Assembly (NCBI GenBank): GCA_030616835.1
Contig: JAUWWP010000071.1
Span: forward strand, 1 to 9,595
Origin: Deltaproteobacteria bacterium
Lineage (GTDB): Bacteria; Desulfobacterota; G020345765
DNA length: 9,595 nucleotides
Direction: 5' to 3'
How positions within the stretch are numbered: the first letter of the stretch is position 1; each line of letters opens with the position of its first letter. Positions 1 to 6,841 of this stretch are shown here, piece by piece. The notes under the pieces are model-generated. The model had not been told where the DNA came from and made no database searches. It worked only from the letters and a program-made list of their open reading frames with translations. The position numbers were made by a program, and so were the translations under genes.

Positions 1-1008
1 AAGGCGGTTCTCAACAATTGAAAATACCGACCTCTTTATCAAAAGCTCCTTACACTGATAGCAATAGGTATTTTCTCCCGGATGTCCGGGGACATTGCCA
101 AGATAAACATAGCGGAGCCCCTGCTCAAGGCCGATCTTCCTCGCTCTTTCCAGGGTACTCACCGGGGTTGGCTCCCGATGCGAAAGCTTTAGGTGAGGAA
201 CGAAACGGGTAAGATGCCAGGGAGTATCCTCTCCCAGCTCCCCTTTTATCCAGGAGGCAATCCTTTTAAGCTGGAGCTCATTGTCGTTATATCCCGGGAT
301 AATATTGGTTACAATCTCGAGATGCATTCCCCACATCCGCTTTGACCTGTTGGCGACTTCTAATATCCCCTCAAACCCGGTAAGGTGAGCGAGCCTCCGG
401 TAAGTACGCCGGGAAAAGCCTTTGATGTCCACCCGAAAAGAATCCAGATAAGGCCCGATTAGATCCAGGGCTTCGGGAGTAATGTATCCGTTGGTTACAT
501 AATTGGTAAGCAGGCCCTTATCCCTGGCTAACTTCGCCCCTTCCAGGGTATATTCAAACCATAAGGTAGGCTCATTATAGGTCCAGGAAATTCCCTTGCA
601 TTTGTAATCTTCCGCCAGCTTCACCATCTGCTCCGGTGAAACATAATCCGTGCCCCTCCCCCTACTCATATCTTGAGTTCCTGGCCGGGCAGGCTCGAGG
701 CCTTTCTGCTCAACCCTTGAATGAGCTATCTCCCAGTTCTGGCATCCCGGACAGCGAAAATTGCATCCCAGGCTGCCCAGAGATAGCCAGGAGCTTCCCG
801 GGTAAAAGTGGAACATTGGCTTTTTCTCAATGGGAGAAACCATCAGGGTGGAAACCATTCCGTAAATTAAGGAGTAGAGAACCCCTTCCTGGTTGACCCG
901 GGTCAGACAGTATCCCCGCTTTCCCTCCGGGATCTCACATCGGCGCTGACAGATATTGCAGCGGACTGCTTTCTCACGTAGCTTATCGTAAAGGAGGGCC
1001 TCAACCAT
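1..1008 (-). CDS. amrS: AmmeMemoRadiSam-type radical SAM enzyme, C-terminus cut by window edge
   Basis: The minus strand is open for 336 codons from an ATG at 1008 to the window edge, with no stop seen. The N-terminus carries a cysteine set (C17, C20, C24, C34, in CNICQRRC and GKRGYC) typical of this family. The radical SAM cluster motif CNFRCPGC follows at residues 82-89 (C82, C86, C89), which would bind a 4Fe-4S cluster and S-adenosylmethionine. Further on come SWTYNEPTLW, DSFRVDIKGF and a late HLTRFVPHLKL stretch, all as in AmrS proteins. A CYQC pair sits close to the edge. The family is usually about 330-350 residues, so only a few C-terminal residues should be missing. Its substrate is not established; genes for AMMECR1 and Memo proteins often lie nearby, but neither is in the window. 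It starts 40 bp after mutM, so the two are probably one operon. There is no strong Shine-Dalgarno. A TTG eight codons upstream is an alternative start, just after an in-frame TGA. Confidence 0.9.
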   Translation of the reverse strand, partial: MVEALLYDKLREKAVRCNICQRRCEIPEGKRGYCLTRVNQEGVLYSLIYGMVSTLMVSPIEKKPMFHFYPGSSWLSLGSLGCNFRCPGCQNWEIAHSRVEQKGLEPARPGTQDMSRGRGTDYVSPEQMVKLAEDYKCKGISWTYNEPTLWFEYTLEGAKLARDKGLLTNYVTNGYITPEALDLIGPYLDSFRVDIKGFSRRTYRRLAHLTGFEGILEVANRSKRMWGMHLEIVTNIIPGYNDNELQLKRIASWIKGELGEDTPWHLTRFVPHLKLSHREPTPVSTLERARKIGLEQGLRYVYLGNVPGHPGENTYCYQCKELLIKRSVFSIVENRL

Positions 1009-1048
1009 TATTTCAAGAAGGATTGCGATCAATCACGAAAAAAGCAGA

Positions 1049-1888
1049 TCAACTTTGGCACCGAGGGCAAAAGCAGCAGGTGCGTCCTTGAATCTTGAGA
1101 CTCCTGACGATTCCCTGGCAGCGGAGGCATCTCTCCGCTCCTCTCTGATATACCATCAGCCGGCTCTGAAACCCGCCTGAATTACCAAATCCGTTCCGAT
1201 AATCCCTTACTGAAGTCCCCCGATACTTGATTGCTTTGGTAAGGATCTCCCGGATCGCTTGATACAGGTGTTTAATCTCCTCCTCCCCCAGGAAAGAAGC
1301 TGGACGCAGTGGGTGAATCCCTGCCATAAAGAGGATCTCGTCGCTGTAAATATTGCCGATCCCACTAATTTGTCTCTGATCCATCAACAATGCCTTTATC
1401 GGCCTCCCCCTGCCTTTTAGAATGCTCCTTAAACTTGCAGTGGTAAAGCCCTTTCCTAAGGGTTCGGGCCCCAGGGCGGAAGGCTCAATCTCCGTATCCC
1501 CCTTTTTTACGGAGTAAAGATAAATCTCCCCGAATTTGCGGGGATCAACAAATCTCAGCTCATGCCCGTTATCGAGTTTAAATATTAGCCGGGTAAATTT
1601 CTCAAGCCTACCAGTTTGCCCCCGGTAAAGTAACTGCCCGCTCATCCCCAGGTGAATAATCAAAGAGTCCCCGGTACTCAGAGGAAACAACAAATACTTT
1701 GCCCGCCGCTTTACCTCCTTAATAATGGATCCCTTTACCCGTCGGCTAAACTTCTGCTGAGAAGGATACCTTCTAAGAGCACGTATGCCCCCGGGATCAG
1801 GGATAATCTTGACCTTAACTATCTTCCTACCCGCTACCAGCGGCCCCAGATCCCTCTTGATAATTTCTATTTCAGGCAATTCCGGCAT
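1049..1888 (-). CDS. mutM: Formamidopyrimidine-DNA glycosylase (MutM/Fpg)
   Basis: This encodes a 279-residue bifunctional DNA glycosylase/AP lyase that removes 8-oxoguanine and formamidopyrimidines during base excision repair in the cytoplasm. The protein begins MPELPEIE, giving the catalytic proline (P2) and glutamate (E3) right after the removed methionine. RRAKYLLF holds the conserved lysine (K64), and HLGMSGQL and DPRKFG are family blocks. ISGIGNIYSDE is the helix-two-turn-helix with the DNA-binding asparagine. The C-terminal zinc finger is intact as C-X2-C-X16-C-X2-C (C254, C257, C274, C277), with the finger arginine at R269 in GRTCCFC. Length is normal (family about 270-290). The start is fixed by the need for P2/E3; an ATG five bases upstream is out of frame. 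It is the first gene of a probable operon with the radical SAM gene downstream, read from a promoter near 1988-2016. Confidence 0.97.
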   Translation of the reverse strand: MPELPEIEIIKRDLGPLVAGRKIVKVKIIPDPGGIRALRRYPSQQKFSRRVKGSIIKEVKRRAKYLLFPLSTGDSLIIHLGMSGQLLYRGQTGRLEKFTRLIFKLDNGHELRFVDPRKFGEIYLYSVKKGDTEIEPSALGPEPLGKGFTTASLRSILKGRGRPIKALLMDQRQISGIGNIYSDEILFMAGIHPLRPASFLGEEEIKHLYQAIREILTKAIKYRGTSVRDYRNGFGNSGGFQSRLMVYQRGAERCLRCQGIVRSLKIQGRTCCFCPRCQS

Positions 1889-1900
1889 ACCATAATCAGA

Positions 1901-1987
1901 TTAAATATTAAAAATCAAATATTAAAATTAAATCAAAATCAAAAAACGTTAAGACACTTTGCATTTTAATTTTTAAATTTTGCATTT
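1901..1987. repeat. AT-rich repeat block in the divergent spacer
   Basis: This stretch is almost pure A/T and built of short repeats. AAATATTAAAA occurs at 1903-1913 and again at 1917-1927 (14-base step). TTTGCATTT occurs at 1958-1966 and 1979-1987, separated by an A/T run that is partly complementary to the left half. It lies between the minus-strand promoter and mutM, so it would form most of the mutM leader RNA. It could be the degenerate core of a small repeat element or simply low-complexity spacer. Confidence 0.5.
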
Positions 1988-2016
1988 ATATTACTACCTC
2001 CACCCTTCCTTGACAA
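1988..2016 (-). promoter_or_regulatory. Putative sigma-70 promoter for mutM-amrS
   Basis: On the minus strand TTGTCA (2016-2011) is followed after exactly 17 bases by TAATAT (1993-1988). Transcription would start near 1981 and give a leader of roughly 90 bases before mutM. Its -35 overlaps the -35 of the opposite promoter by five bases. Other A/T-rich -10-like sites lie closer to mutM, so this assignment is not unique. Confidence 0.45.
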
Positions 2017-2038
2017 TGGTTGCTGAATATTCTATAAA
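2010..2038 (+). promoter_or_regulatory. Strong sigma-70 promoter for the HEAT-like gene
   Basis: TTGACA at 2010-2015 is a perfect -35 box. After a 17-base spacer comes TATAAA (2033-2038), five of six matches to the -10 consensus. The predicted transcription start near 2045 leaves a short leader before the ATG at 2062. This is the clearest promoter in the window. Confidence 0.75.
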
Positions 2039-2061
2039 TTTAGGGTCGAAAGAAAAGAAAA

Positions 2062-3402
2062 ATGACTAAGAAAAGGAAAAAGAAAGATTCTCCGGAGACC
2101 CTCCCGACCCTGCGAGACGATGCGAAAGAGGAAGTGCTACCCTTTCTGGACGAGGCCGAAAGCTTGTACCAGGAATTTGCCCTTCTCCTGGAATCAACCT
2201 TCGAATTTACCTCCGAGCCCATCTCTCCGCTAATCGAGAGGCTTTTAACTCTGCCCGAAAGGGCTCAGTCTGCCTTATTAAATCAGCTTGTCATTGAGAA
2301 GAAAGACAAAAGCCTGGAGGTAATAACCCATCTTACCGGGAAAGGAGAAGGCCTGGATCTGGTGATTGTCAACTCCCTGGCCATTTTGCCGGAACCTAAG
2401 TCTGCTGAAATTCTTCAAAAAATGTACCGGCAATCCCCTAACAAGGATGTCACTAAAGCAATCAAAAAGGCACTCCACCGATTAAAAACCCAGGGAATAA
2501 GGGTAGATGAGCTTGAGCCTACTGCCGACACCGAACCCGTCTGGAGGTCCCCTCCCACACCTCAGCCCCAGGCCTATCTAAGCTCGATTGACCCCGTGGG
2601 TGTGCGGGTGGTCTGGCTTGTTCAACCCAGTCCCGGTAAGGGTCTCAAGATTTTTCAAGCCGTTCTGAGTGAGACCAGGGGGATTATTGAGTTTGACGCC
2701 CTGGAGGCGCCCCGGAAATGGCTCCGGCAGCTCCTTGAAAGAGCGAAAGTGAATCGTATGTTGGTAGTAGAAGGGGATTACTCTTATGCCCAATTCCTTA
2801 TCGAAGAAGGCTACCAGAAAAACCAGGACCAAAAAAGAAATCCTCCCCCGAGCTACCTTGAGTGGAGAGGCGTTATTGGAACTACCCTCTCTACCCCTCC
2901 TCAATCCCTTATCTATCAGCTCCTCAAGGTAGAAGAGATTAAAGCCGACCCCAATCTTCTCGCCCGTTCGGCAGACCTCCACCAACTCCCTGAATTCCAG
3001 CCGTGGGCCTTGCCTCATGAAAAGGCGGAAAAATACATTGCCCGCGGCAAGGAGGCTACTGAAAGCAGGATATTGCTTACCCCCCGGCAGCAGAAGGAGA
3101 GGCTTGATACTATCTTCCTGGAGGCGGTAGAGGAGCTATTCCGGGAGGAAGAGCGGGCCTTATATAAAAGGCGGCTGGAGGAGATGGCCTATCTCCTGCA
3201 TAAGACTCAACGGGAGGAGGAGGCAAAAAAGGCCCTGGCGGCCGCCCTCGGCCTGGGCCCGGACGGCCTATCATCCCATCAGCACCCGTTTGTTGAAACT
3301 TTAGTTAAGAAAAGCATTGACCTTCCGGTAATCTCAGAAAAAGAAGAAAAAGACGAACCGGAAGGGCTCTCGCTGATCGTTAAACCCGGGGAAAGGGATT
3401 AA
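2062..3402 (+). CDS. Unrecognised 446-residue helical protein with HEAT-like N-terminal half
   Basis: I do not recognise this as a named family. It starts with a very basic stretch (TKKRKKK), with no signal peptide or membrane segment, so it is probably cytoplasmic. Residues about 50-150 read like paired amphipathic helices of HEAT type: SPLIERLLTLPERAQSAL, then LVIVNSLAILPEP, then DVTKAIKKALHRLKTQG. A proline-rich linker follows (about 155-170, SPPTPQPQ). The middle (about 173-290) looks alpha/beta, with VGVRVVWLVQPSPGKGLKIF and RGIIEFDAL. The C-terminal part (about 340-405) is highly charged and helical, ending with an acidic tail. The Shine-Dalgarno is weak (GAAAGAAAAG), but a strong promoter lies 24 bases upstream of the ATG. 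It precedes rtcA on the same strand by 143 bp. HEAT-type proteins are usually scaffolds, but no function can be assigned here. Confidence 0.85.
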   Translation: MTKKRKKKDSPETLPTLRDDAKEEVLPFLDEAESLYQEFALLLESTFEFTSEPISPLIERLLTLPERAQSALLNQLVIEKKDKSLEVITHLTGKGEGLDLVIVNSLAILPEPKSAEILQKMYRQSPNKDVTKAIKKALHRLKTQGIRVDELEPTADTEPVWRSPPTPQPQAYLSSIDPVGVRVVWLVQPSPGKGLKIFQAVLSETRGIIEFDALEAPRKWLRQLLERAKVNRMLVVEGDYSYAQFLIEEGYQKNQDQKRNPPPSYLEWRGVIGTTLSTPPQSLIYQLLKVEEIKADPNLLARSADLHQLPEFQPWALPHEKAEKYIARGKEATESRILLTPRQQKERLDTIFLEAVEELFREEERALYKRRLEEMAYLLHKTQREEEAKKALAAALGLGPDGLSSHQHPFVETLVKKSIDLPVISEKEEKDEPEGLSLIVKPGERD

Positions 3403-3452
3403 AGGTCACGAATTATTTTCTTTCCCACCCTGACGAGTTCCCCAGGGTTAAG

Positions 3453-3537
3453 CCCGTTAGACAAATTGTCTGGCGGGACAAGGGGTTTACGGGGCATACA
3501 CGGGGCTTTAGTCCACCTCAGGCGGATTTCTAACGGG
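3453..3537. repeat. MITE-like element with 9-bp terminal inverted repeats
   Basis: The element begins CCCGTTAGA (3453-3461) and ends with its exact reverse complement TCTAACGGG (3529-3537), about 85 bp in all. Inside are two further hairpins. The first (3453-3477) pairs CCCGTT-AGACAA with TTGTCT-GGCGGG through twelve base pairs, counting two G-U, though the innermost pairs cannot close over a one-base loop. The second (3512-3526) pairs TCCACCT with AGGCGGA with one A-C mismatch. No open frame is present. It fills most of the gap between the HEAT-like gene and rtcA, ending eight bases before the rtcA ATG. Clear target-site duplications are not visible. It could be a non-autonomous transposable element or a REP-type element. 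Confidence 0.6.
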
Positions 3538-3545
3538 GTAATCTT

Positions 3546-4586
3546 ATGTATCTCCGGATCGACGGAAATTATGGTGAAGGTGGTGGGCAGGTTCTGCGTA
3601 CCGCCTTATCCCTCTCCTCTATCCTGAATAAACCAATCCAGATCTATAACATCCGTAAGGGGAGAAAGATACCCGGACTTCAACCCCAGCACCTGACCTG
3701 TGTCAATGCCTGCCAGCTAATAAGCTCTGCTACCGTATCCGGAGCCGAGCTGGGCTCTCAGCAGATTGAATTCGCTCCCGATAAGCTCTCCGGAGATTCC
3801 TTTGAGTTTGATGTATCCGAAAAGAAGGGAAGTGCGGGCTCAGTCTCCTTGATCATTCAGAGCCTGCTTCCACCCCTCTTACTGGCTCCCCGGAGCTCAT
3901 CGGTTACCCTGCATGGGGGCACCCATGTCCCCTGGAGCCCTCCCTATCACTACCTGGAAGGCGTCTTCCTGCCCACCATTGCCCGAATGGGAGGCAGGAT
4001 CAAGCTCAGCCTAAAAGCCTGGGGCTGGTATCCCCGGGGAGGAGGGAAGTTAAATGCCCAGATCGATCCCGTTAAAGAGCTTGCACCCTTAACCCTCACC
4101 AAACGGGGAGATTTAAAAACTCTCCGGGGCATATCAGCGGTATCCAATCTTCCCCTTTCTATTGCTGAGAGGCAGAGGGACCGGGGCTTAAAGATCTTAA
4201 AAAGAAGCGGGATCGATACCCGGATCGATCTCCAGGAAGTCCCTTCCCCGGGAAAAGGAACTATTCTTTCTTTATTGGCGGAGTTCGAGCACACCCTGGC
4301 CGGCTTCAGTGCCCTGGGGGCTATCCGCAAGCGGGCCGAGCAGGTAGCCGAGGAGGCCTGCCAGGAGTTCCTTGAATTCTACCAATCTTCCGCAGCCATT
4401 GACCACAGATTAGCCGACCAGTTAATCCCATATCTCGCCCTGGCGAGGGGTGAGTCCACCTTCACTACCTCGAAAATCTCCCCTCACCTTCTGACCAACA
4501 TCTGGGTTGTCCAGCAGCTCCTCCCGGTAAAGGTTATGGTTGAGGGAGAAAAGGGAAAAGAAGGAAAAATTACCGTCATTCCTTGA
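3546..4586 (+). CDS. rtcA: RNA 3'-terminal phosphate cyclase
   Basis: RtcA converts an RNA 3'-phosphate to a 2',3'-cyclic phosphate using ATP through a covalent histidine-AMP intermediate, and acts in RNA repair or processing. The protein starts MYLRIDGNYGEGGGQVLRTA, the signature N-terminus with the glycine-rich GEGGGQ motif. RKGRKIPGLQPQH, KGSAGSVSLIIQSLLPPLL, GGTHVPWSPPYHY and PRGGG follow in family order. Near the end DQLIPYLALARGES is followed by HLLTNIWVVQQLLPV, where the histidine at residue 314 corresponds to the catalytic histidine (E. coli H309). Length of 346 fits the family (about 330-350). The ATG has a modest G-run (GGGG, 3535-3538) seven bases upstream, most of which belongs to the terminal repeat of the element before it. 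No rtcB or rtcR-like regulator is present in the window, so it is not the classical rtcBA arrangement. Confidence is high. Confidence 0.97.
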   Translation: MYLRIDGNYGEGGGQVLRTALSLSSILNKPIQIYNIRKGRKIPGLQPQHLTCVNACQLISSATVSGAELGSQQIEFAPDKLSGDSFEFDVSEKKGSAGSVSLIIQSLLPPLLLAPRSSSVTLHGGTHVPWSPPYHYLEGVFLPTIARMGGRIKLSLKAWGWYPRGGGKLNAQIDPVKELAPLTLTKRGDLKTLRGISAVSNLPLSIAERQRDRGLKILKRSGIDTRIDLQEVPSPGKGTILSLLAEFEHTLAGFSALGAIRKRAEQVAEEACQEFLEFYQSSAAIDHRLADQLIPYLALARGESTFTTSKISPHLLTNIWVVQQLLPVKVMVEGEKGKEGKITVIP

Positions 4587-4601
4587 GAAAAAGCATCAAG
4601 T

Positions 4602-4620
4602 AGCCGGATTGTCGGCTTTA
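4602..4620 (+). terminator. Weak hairpin after rtcA
   Basis: AGCCG and CGGCT (4602-4606 and 4613-4617) form a five-pair stem with a six-base loop, followed by TTTAAAAT rather than a clean T-run. It starts 15 bases after the rtcA stop, a reasonable place for a terminator, but the stem is short and the tail poor. Confidence 0.35.
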
Positions 4621-4698
4621 AAATAGGGGACGTTAAAATAGGGGACCACGTAGATAACTTCTTGACTTTAAGGGAAATGGGGACGGGTTCACATTTTA
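4619..4698. repeat. REP-like half-site cluster between rtcA and the GH51 gene
   Basis: Three G-tagged units follow one another: AAAATAGGGGACGTT (4620-4634), AAAATAGGGGACC (4635-4647, the start of the 37-bp direct repeat) and GGGGACGGGTTCACATTTTA (4679-4698). They resemble the tagged half-sites that border REP-associated tyrosine transposase elements, but no transposase gene is nearby. The rest of the spacer, up to about 4823, holds nothing I can assign. TTGACA at 4699-4704 has no -10 box at proper spacing. Confidence 0.5.
4635..4671 (+). repeat. 37-bp direct repeat, copy 1 (upstream of GH51 gene)
   Basis: This is a perfect 37-base match, in the same orientation, to 6637-6673. It opens AAAATAGGGGACCACG and closes with CTTCTTGACTTTAA. 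The two copies are 2,002 bp apart and enclose the GH51 gene. Similarity ends sharply on both sides, apart from shared A/G-rich bases. Confidence 0.9.
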
Positions 4699-4823
4699 TT
4701 GACAAATGAGCAAATGATGTCGCAGATTGAATTATGAAATTAGACAACCATTATCCCCCACATTTTCAAACCCTTAGAGTTTGCAATGTCCAGATACCTT
4801 AGACGCTATTGTTAAAAATAAAA

Positions 4824-6383
4824 ATGGACGCAATGAAATCATCAATCGATGTATCGGTGGCGATTGACCCCGAGCCACTGCATCCTTTACCGAAGACACA
4901 ATATGGCCATTTCATCGAGCACCTGGGCAGGTGCATCAAGGGAGGGATCTGGGCGGAGGGTGAATCCGATGATATGTTCCTGGGCGGCATCCGGCGGGAG
5001 TTGGTCGACGCCATGAAGTCGATAAACCCTGCGCTCATCCGGTACCCGGGCGGTTGCTTTGCCGACGGCTATTACTGGAAGGACGGGATCGGCCCCAGGG
5101 AGAAGAGGCCCGTCCGGAGGAACCGGGCGTGGGCCAAGCTCGGCAAGCGCTTGGGTCCCGTGGAAAACAATCGTTTCGGCACGGACGAATTTCTCCAGCT
5201 TTGCGAGGAGTTAGGTGCAGAACCCCAACTTACGGTCAATGTTGGATCGGGCACGGTCGAGGAGGCCGTGGCCTGGGTTGAGTATTGCAACGGGGCCAAG
5301 GATTCGAGATGGGGCGCCGAGCGGGCCCGCAACGGACACAAAGATCCTTATGGCGTCAAGTACTGGTTCATCGGGAACGAGATCTTCGGCTGGCACGAGA
5401 TCGGACACCAGAGTCCGCCCCAGTATGTCAAGACCTTTAATGAGTATGCCCGCGCTATGAGAAAGGTCGATCCGGACATTAAACTCATCGGATGCGGAAC
5501 CTTCTTCCCTACCGGTAAACGCACCGACATTAACCCCACGGTGCTGAAGGGTGCCGGAGAGGAGATGGACTATCTCTCCATCCATATGTACGCGCCCAGC
5601 CTGTATATCTTAAGGCACCATTGGCGGTATCAGGTACGGCGCCAGGCGGGGAGCCCGTCGAGGAAGATCTATTATGACATCATCGGCTCGATCAAAGTAG
5701 TGGAGGAATTCGTCGAGCAGTGCGCTAAAGATGTGAGGATCCATTCGCCTTCCGGCAAGAAAGTGCCCCTGTCGTTCGACGAATGGAACCTCTGGTTCGC
5801 TTTTTTCAATGACATGTTCCAGGCCAACTACAATGTCCGGGACGGGCTGTGGGTGGCGGGCATGCTCAACATGTTCCATCGCTACGCCCCGGACATGCCG
5901 CTCGCCAACATCGCGCAAATGGTCAACTGCCTGGGCATCATCAGTTCCACCCGCCGGGGGACATTTCTCACCCCCTCAGCCATGGTGTTCAAGATCTATA
6001 CCGAGCATGCCGGGGATGAACTCCTGCAAAGCCGGGTGGATGGCCCGGCCATTCCGCACGAGACCGGACTGCCGGTCCTGGATGTATCCGCGACCAGGAG
6101 CAGGGACAAGGTCTCGCTGTTCGCGGTCAATCTGCATTACGATACCGAAGTCGTCACGACCCTAATCCTGAAGGGCTTAGACATTGATCCCGGTGCCGCG
6201 ATCATCGAGATGAGCCACGAGAACCCAGTCCAATACAATACCTTTCTTAAGCCCGATGAGGTGCGAATACGCGAGAGGAGCGAAACCATCCAAGTTACAA
6301 GGGAAGGGACGGGCAGCAGTTTCAAAATGCGGTTAGCACCCCATTCGCTTACCTGTCTTGAGTTGAAAGTTAAGGATGCATAA
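4824..6383 (+). CDS. GH51 alpha-L-arabinofuranosidase, intracellular
   Basis: This glycoside hydrolase family 51 enzyme would release terminal alpha-L-arabinofuranosyl residues from arabinan, arabinoxylan or their oligosaccharides by a retaining mechanism. FGHFIEHLGRCIKGG-type sequence near the start, RYPGGCFADGYYWKDGIGP and KYWFIGNEIFGW mark the TIM barrel. The acid/base is the glutamate of GNE (E186 from this start) and the nucleophile is the glutamate of SFDEWNLW (E320). The last part (about 400-519) is the usual beta-sandwich. Length of 519 is normal. There is no signal peptide, so it should act in the cytoplasm on imported oligosaccharides. The start is uncertain: the frame is open from a TTG at 4809, with ATGs at 4824 and 4833, and none has a good Shine-Dalgarno. 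The gene is clearly GC-richer than the DUF362 gene next door, stands alone without transporter or regulator, and is enclosed by a 37-bp direct repeat, which hints at separate acquisition. Confidence 0.95.
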   Translation: MDAMKSSIDVSVAIDPEPLHPLPKTQYGHFIEHLGRCIKGGIWAEGESDDMFLGGIRRELVDAMKSINPALIRYPGGCFADGYYWKDGIGPREKRPVRRNRAWAKLGKRLGPVENNRFGTDEFLQLCEELGAEPQLTVNVGSGTVEEAVAWVEYCNGAKDSRWGAERARNGHKDPYGVKYWFIGNEIFGWHEIGHQSPPQYVKTFNEYARAMRKVDPDIKLIGCGTFFPTGKRTDINPTVLKGAGEEMDYLSIHMYAPSLYILRHHWRYQVRRQAGSPSRKIYYDIIGSIKVVEEFVEQCAKDVRIHSPSGKKVPLSFDEWNLWFAFFNDMFQANYNVRDGLWVAGMLNMFHRYAPDMPLANIAQMVNCLGIISSTRRGTFLTPSAMVFKIYTEHAGDELLQSRVDGPAIPHETGLPVLDVSATRSRDKVSLFAVNLHYDTEVVTTLILKGLDIDPGAAIIEMSHENPVQYNTFLKPDEVRIRERSETIQVTREGTGSSFKMRLAPHSLTCLELKVKDA

Positions 6384-6475
6384 AGTGGAGATGAAGGAGA
6401 AGAGTAGGGGTCAGGTCTTGTTTTTTGCTAATTGTGGGCTCAGGCCCGCAGTCAATAGTCGGTGACAGAGATAAT

Positions 6476-6503
6476 AGATTTTAGATTATAGATTGGAGAT
6501 TGC
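6476..6503. repeat. Four-unit heptad tandem repeat (AGATTNN)
   Basis: Four consecutive 7-base units begin with AGATT: AGATTTT, AGATTAT, AGATTGG and AGATTGC. This is a short degenerate tandem repeat of the A/T-rich heptad kind seen in some bacterial intergenic regions. No function is apparent. Confidence 0.65.
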
Positions 6504-6636
6504 AAATCCTACTTCGCCAAGGCTACGAAGGCCAAAGGGCTACGAAGGACAGGGGGGAAACAAACTTCGACCTATAGCCACTACGCCAGCATTCTACTCT
6601 ACCCAAATCTTCTTAAAATGATCAAAAGGAGTGAGG

Positions 6637-6673
6637 AAAATAGGGGACCACGTAGATAACTTCTTGACTTTAA
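6637..6673 (+). repeat. 37-bp direct repeat, copy 2 (downstream of GH51 gene)
   Basis: This copy is identical over 37 bases and in the same orientation to 4635-4671. It is followed by a run of G (6675-6685) and then by the inverted repeat at 6690-6783. Together the copies bracket the GH51 gene and its flanking spacers. Confidence 0.9.
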
Positions 6674-6689
6674 AAAGGGGGGGGGACAG

Positions 6690-6783
6690 GGGTCAGAGCT
6701 TGACTTGAAACTTGACTGAAACTTTTTGAAAATAGTCTCTATCCGTAATCCTATCTTAAGTTTCATGTCAAGCTCTGTGACCC
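6690..6783. repeat. REP-like imperfect inverted repeat
   Basis: The left arm (6690-6713, starting GGGTCAGAGCTTGAC) pairs with the right arm (6758-6783, ending CAAGCTCTGTGACCC). The match has one mismatch and a two-base CA insertion in the right arm, with a 44-base spacer between. The GGGTCA tag at the tip matches the tag of the element at 8425-8538, so they probably belong to one superfamily. Long-stem elements of this sort are substrates of REP-associated tyrosine transposases, none of which is present here. Confidence 0.7.
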
Positions 6784-6815
6784 AACAAATTTAAAGTGGC
6801 TCAAAAGAAAAAGAA

Positions 6816-6841
6816 GAAATAGGGAAACCCGATCTATTTTT
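6816..6841 (-). terminator. Possible weak terminator overlapping the DUF362 stop
   Basis: On the minus strand AAATA and TATTT flank an inner GGG-TTT-CCC hairpin, and the stem includes the stop codon. The sequence downstream is T-rich (CTTCTTTTTCTTTT) but not a clean T-run. The bulged stem makes this a weak call. Confidence 0.25.

Larger units (their letters stand above)
6384..6833. other. Gene-free repeat-rich spacer after the GH51 gene
   Basis: No gene is seen here. A REP-like half-site TAGGGGTCAGGTCTTG lies at 6405-6420. A hairpin TGTGGGC-TCAG-GCCCGCA at 6433-6450 (seven pairs, one G-U) could help terminate the GH51 transcript but lacks a T-run. GGCTACGAAGG occurs twice, at 6521-6531 and 6538-6548. 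The heptad array, second 37-bp repeat and inverted repeat in this spacer are listed separately. Confidence 0.6.

Noticed and set aside
636..896. 86-codon plus-strand open frame
   Set aside because: It lies antisense to the clear radical SAM gene and has no recognisable protein features.
1652..1969. 105-codon plus-strand open frame
   Set aside because: It overlaps the mutM start on the opposite strand and runs into the AT-rich repeat block; low-complexity, no family features.
2578..3018. 146-codon minus-strand open frame
   Set aside because: It is antisense to the HEAT-like gene, which has the promoter and protein-like composition.
4699..4740. TTGACA as a promoter for the GH51 gene
   Set aside because: The nearest -10-like hexamer (TATGAA, 4733-4738) is 28 bases away, too far for a sigma-70 promoter.
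5211..5585. 124-codon minus-strand open frame inside the GH51 gene
   Set aside because: It is a shadow in a GC-rich gene whose true frame carries both catalytic glutamates.
6476..6548. Repeats considered as a CRISPR array
   Set aside because: The units are 7-11 bases, adjacent or irregular, with no 28-37-base repeats or regular spacers, and no cas gene is present.
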